8,478 nucleotides of DNA, taken from an uncultured bacterium. GTDB lineage: Bacteria; Verrucomicrobiota; Kiritimatiellia; RFP12; UBA1067. The notes below the pieces were generated by a model. That model was not told where the DNA came from and made no database searches. It saw nothing but the letters and a program-made list of their open reading frames with translations. Shown in pieces: positions 5,817-8,478 of this stretch; the first letter of the stretch is position 1; every line of letters begins with the position of its first letter. The DNA is taken from NCBI GenBank assembly GCA_946401765.1, contig CAMIVJ010000108.1, forward strand, positions 1 to 8,478, written 5' to 3'. The position numbers and the translations under genes were made by a program.

Positions 5817-7321
5817 GATTCTTAACGGCGGCAGGTTCCATTTTGCTTGCGATGGTTTGCGCGGCTGCAGCGCCGAGGCCGCGCGCGCATATCGCAGTTG
5901 TGCGTGCCGAGAGCGCATGCGCGGCGGTGGACAAGGCGTATGCGGCTTCGCTGGCAAACCACGTGTCGCGCTGGCTTGCGAATGGCGGCGTTCGAGCCGA
6001 CCTCGTTGGAGATGGCGCGCTTGCGCGCGATCTTGCGGGGCGCCGCCTCGTGTATCTCGTCACTTTCCAGAAGCCGACGGCCACGCAGCTCGGCGCCCTT
6101 GCCGCTTACAGGGCGCGTGGGGGCAAGATAGCGGCGCTGCAGTCGTATTCGCCAGAGCTGGCGGAATTCATGGGCGTCGCAAAACCTTCAGCCGTGCCGC
6201 AGCGTACCCGTGTGGCCGAAGTGCAGGCGAAGGGCGGATGGTGGGTCGCGAACATGTTCGCCTCTGAGGATGAAGACGAGGCGAAGGAGCGTTTTGTCTG
6301 TTCAATCGCGGCCGCTGCAGTGCCAGGCTCTTGGAATGCCGCCGCGTGGGATGCGCGCCGCAGCAGGCGCCGTGCGGCCGACCGCGCCAAGGCGCTTGCC
6401 CAGAAGCCGCGTCCTGGCGAGATGCATGCGGTGTGGGATCATACCGGCCTTGGCCTTTATCCAGGCGACTGGCCGCGCACGATGCGCATTCTGCGTGCGA
6501 ACGGAGTGACCGATCTTTTCGTGAACGTTGCGGGCGCTGGCTTTGCGCACTATCCATCGCGGATTCTGCCGCAGTCGGACGCGATGCGCGCGCATGGCGA
6601 CCAGCTTGCGGCGGCGATTGCGGCCGGTGCTGCCGCGGGCGTGAGGGTGCATGCGTGGGTGCTGTGCTTCAACGCGACGCGCGCCACCCCTGCGCATCTT
6701 GCGAACCTCTCGAAGAAGGGGTGGAGGCTCAAGGACGCCGCCGGGCGTCCGACGGTGTATCTCAACCCGTCCAACGCCGATGTCCGCTGGCACATGCTCT
6801 CGGCGATCGGCGAGATCGCTGCGAAGTATCCCGTTGCGGGAGTGCATCTTGACTTCGTGAGGTGGTACGAGAACGCCGCCGGGAAGCCGCGCAACGCAGC
6901 GCGCGTGGTGGAGACGTTCGTGGAGGCGGCGCGCGGGAAAGTGCGCGCGACGCATCCGAAGGCGATCTTCACGGCCGCCGTGCTGGCGTCGTATCCTTCG
7001 TGCATCGCATCGGTCGGGCAGGACTGGAAGGCGTGGATATCGAAGGGCCTCATAGACTACGCCGTGCCGATGAACTACACCGCCGACGCCGCCAAGTACG
7101 CGAAGTTCATGGCGTGCCAGGGCGAATCGCCCGCGATCGCGCGGCGCGTGATCGGCGGCATCGGCGTGACGGCGAACGAAAGCGCGCTTACGCCTGGGCA
7201 GGTTATTGACCAGATAAACGCCGCCCGCCGCGCAGGCCTTGCGGGCGTTGCGCTTTTCGATCTCGACAAAACTCTCGAAGCGCGTATACTGCCGCTTCTG
7301 CGGCTTGGGCTGTGGAAGTAG
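5813..7321 (+). CDS. Secreted GHL10-type glycoside hydrolase-like protein with N-terminal amidotransferase-like domain
   Basis: A 502-residue protein. A hydrophobic N-terminus (MRFLTAAGSILLAMVCAAAA) with a likely cut after the alanine run marks a Sec signal peptide. The cysteine at 16 lacks a proper lipobox. Residues about 24-175 resemble a class I glutamine-amidotransferase-like Rossmann fold (HIAVVRAE; RRLVYLVTFQKPT; AYRARGGKIAAL), but I see no catalytic triad. Residues about 203-500 look like the GHL10/DUF187 TIM barrel: AVWDHTGLGLYPGDWPRTM, GVTDLFVNVAGAG, GVRVHAWVLCFN, YLNPSNADVRWHML, GVHLDFVRW (343-351, with D347 a candidate catalytic acid), IDYAVPMNYT and AGVALFDL. E. coli DigH of this family cuts denuded peptidoglycan strands, so a cell-wall or polysaccharide substrate is possible here but not shown. 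The ATG overlaps the trmD stop by 4 bp (ATGA). GGAG at 5801-5804, 8 nt upstream, is the ribosome binding site. Confidence 0.85.
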   Translation: MRFLTAAGSILLAMVCAAAAPRPRAHIAVVRAESACAAVDKAYAASLANHVSRWLANGGVRADLVGDGALARDLAGRRLVYLVTFQKPTATQLGALAAYRARGGKIAALQSYSPELAEFMGVAKPSAVPQRTRVAEVQAKGGWWVANMFASEDEDEAKERFVCSIAAAAVPGSWNAAAWDARRSRRRAADRAKALAQKPRPGEMHAVWDHTGLGLYPGDWPRTMRILRANGVTDLFVNVAGAGFAHYPSRILPQSDAMRAHGDQLAAAIAAGAAAGVRVHAWVLCFNATRATPAHLANLSKKGWRLKDAAGRPTVYLNPSNADVRWHMLSAIGEIAAKYPVAGVHLDFVRWYENAAGKPRNAARVVETFVEAARGKVRATHPKAIFTAAVLASYPSCIASVGQDWKAWISKGLIDYAVPMNYTADAAKYAKFMACQGESPAIARRVIGGIGVTANESALTPGQVIDQINAARRAGLAGVALFDLDKTLEARILPLLRLGLWK

Positions 7322-7342
7322 TTTCAGCGAAACATCGAGGCG

Positions 7343-8478
7343 TCAGCGCACAAACACGGTGAAGCCTGATATGACCCAGCGCCACGTCAGCTTGACAGGC
7401 GCGTCGCCGTCCGTCCAGGTGTAGCCCCTCGTGCCCTTCACGGAGGTGGTAATCACGCTGCCGTCGGATTGTTTCTCCACGGTGCCGAGCGGCCTCATGA
7501 GCTTGTTCGTTTCCGTGTCCCTCACCGGGCTTGCCGTGAAAGTCCACGTGCCGCCAACGTCGTATTCTCCCGGCGCCTCCGTCGGCGCATAGTCGCCCTC
7601 AACGGCCACGATCACGTCTTTATCCGTCAATGTGTTGCGGAAGCGTGCCTCGTCCACCTTGCGGTTCTGCGCGAGCTCCTCGTCCGTCAGCGCCCTGTTG
7701 TAGAGACGGAACGCATACGTCGTGCCATTCATGTGGCGGCGGTCGGTGCCGCCGGGATTCGACCCCGAGCCGCCGATCGACCACATCTGCGCGCCGATTG
7801 TGGCGGTCGTGGCGGTCTTATACCCGTTACCGGACGTCGGCCTCGTCGTTCCTTCTGTGACGGTGAAGTTCGAGGCCGTGAGGATGCCCGTGTAGTACTT
7901 ACCGCTCCAGTTCATGGAGGGACGGGTGCTACCACTGGAACCAAAGATTTTGGGGGATCCATCCAGCTTCCATTGAATGGTGTCTTTGCCGAAGAACCCG
8001 TTGTCGCCCGGCATGCCGCAGAGCGTCGGCCAGTTTGCCTTCTGGCCGCCTGTTGCGAATTCAACGGCGCCCTGGGCGGTAAATTCCTTGCCGAGACTAA
8101 TCAAATCCTTAGTCCATGCGCACGCACCCTGCCAGTTGTCGCCGTTCGGGGAGAACACGCATCCGTTCGCCGACCAGGAGTGGAATTTCGAGCAGTTGAA
8201 CCAGGCGTTGCCGCCGAGCGAACCGGTGTTGACCCACTCTGGCGCCGAGGCGTTGTGCGGACGCGTGGTGCCTTCGTTGTGGACGCCGTCGAGGTTCAGG
8301 ATCAGGCCGGGCTGCACGTAGTCGCCGATGTCGAAGTCCGCTGCGGTGCGGTATCCCTTCGTCATTTCGTAGCGCCAGGTGAGCCGGCGGTTCGCGCCGT
8401 TCGCAGTGGGCGTGAAGGTGTAGGTGTCCACTCCATCGACTTGCGTGTAGGCAACCGTCCGAGCGGTCGTATCCATCG
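7343..8478 (-). CDS. LamG-like secreted protein, 5' end outside window
   Basis: The frame is open at the right edge. The ATG at 8474-8476 is probably internal, because the residues after it already align with the middle of the sandwich module that precedes LamG in the plus-strand giant protein (NRRLTWRYEMTKGYRTAADFDIGDYVQPGL here; split versions of the same pattern there). The LamG-like domain covers 7631-8326 and ends TYAFRLYNRALTDEELAQNRKVDEARFR. A final sandwich-like module, 7373-7621, begins near GEYDVGGTWTFTA and ends VKLTWRWV. The last residues are GFTVFVR. No PA14 or beta-helix region follows, so its C-terminal layout is shorter than that of the other protein. It converges on the GHL10 gene with 21 bp between stop codons. 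A glycan-binding surface role is inferred from fold only. Confidence 0.85.
   Translation of the reverse strand, partial: MDTTARTVAYTQVDGVDTYTFTPTANGANRRLTWRYEMTKGYRTAADFDIGDYVQPGLILNLDGVHNEGTTRPHNASAPEWVNTGSLGGNAWFNCSKFHSWSANGCVFSPNGDNWQGACAWTKDLISLGKEFTAQGAVEFATGGQKANWPTLCGMPGDNGFFGKDTIQWKLDGSPKIFGSSGSTRPSMNWSGKYYTGILTASNFTVTEGTTRPTSGNGYKTATTATIGAQMWSIGGSGSNPGGTDRRHMNGTTYAFRLYNRALTDEELAQNRKVDEARFRNTLTDKDVIVAVEGDYAPTEAPGEYDVGGTWTFTASPVRDTETNKLMRPLGTVEKQSDGSVITTSVKGTRGYTWTDGDAPVKLTWRWVISGFTVFVR

Noticed and set aside
6302..6955. Minus-strand open frames inside the GHL10 gene
   Set aside because: Low-complexity Arg/His/Ala-rich translation with no motif, while the plus frame has a signal peptide and family motifs.
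7321..7333. Short hairpin GTTTC-AGC-GAAAC between the two convergent stop codons
   Set aside because: A 5-bp A/T-rich stem without a T tract on either strand. A bidirectional terminator is expected in this gap but the sequence does not support one.
8474..8476. ATG as the start codon of the minus-strand LamG gene
   Set aside because: It falls inside a module aligned with the other giant protein, has no signal peptide after it, and the frame is still open at the window edge.

Overview
The window reads as chromosomal DNA of an uncultured bacterium, most likely from the Planctomycetes-Verrucomicrobia-Chlamydiae side of the tree. A gut or sediment Verrucomicrobiota/Kiritimatiellia-type organism is my best guess. 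This is inferred from three things: the very large LamG-like / autotransporter-associated-repeat secreted proteins, a ribosomal protein operon without rimM, and the GC-rich sequence. I see no direct taxonomic marker such as rRNA.

Layout, left to right. (1) Positions 1-4324, plus strand: the C-terminal 1440 codons of a giant modular secreted protein. It holds repeated units of a beta-sandwich-like module plus a LamG-like lectin fold, then a PA14-like domain and a beta-helix-like region with one autotransporter-associated beta-strand repeat. The reading frame enters already open at the left edge. (2) Positions 4325-4474: a non-coding gap that begins with nine 7-bp tandem repeats and ends with the promoter of the next operon. 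That promoter is embedded in a striking inverted repeat. (3) Positions 4475-7321, plus strand: a tightly packed operon rpsP - rplS - trmD - secreted GHL10-type glycoside hydrolase-like gene. The last three junctions are 11 bp, a 1-bp overlap and a 4-bp overlap. (4) Positions 7343-8478, minus strand: the C-terminal part of a second LamG-like protein, related to the first and converging on the operon with only 21 bp between stop codons. It runs off the right edge.

The first three operon genes serve translation: two ribosomal proteins and the m1G37 tRNA methyltransferase. The fourth is an exported carbohydrate- or peptidoglycan-active candidate that has joined the operon and appears translationally coupled to trmD. 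The two flanking giant proteins share modules, and both end in a very similar tail (TIFVR / TVFVR). They look like members of one secreted or surface-exposed family, with roles in glycan binding or adhesion inferred from their folds only. No tRNA, rRNA, CRISPR array, transposase or phage gene was seen.
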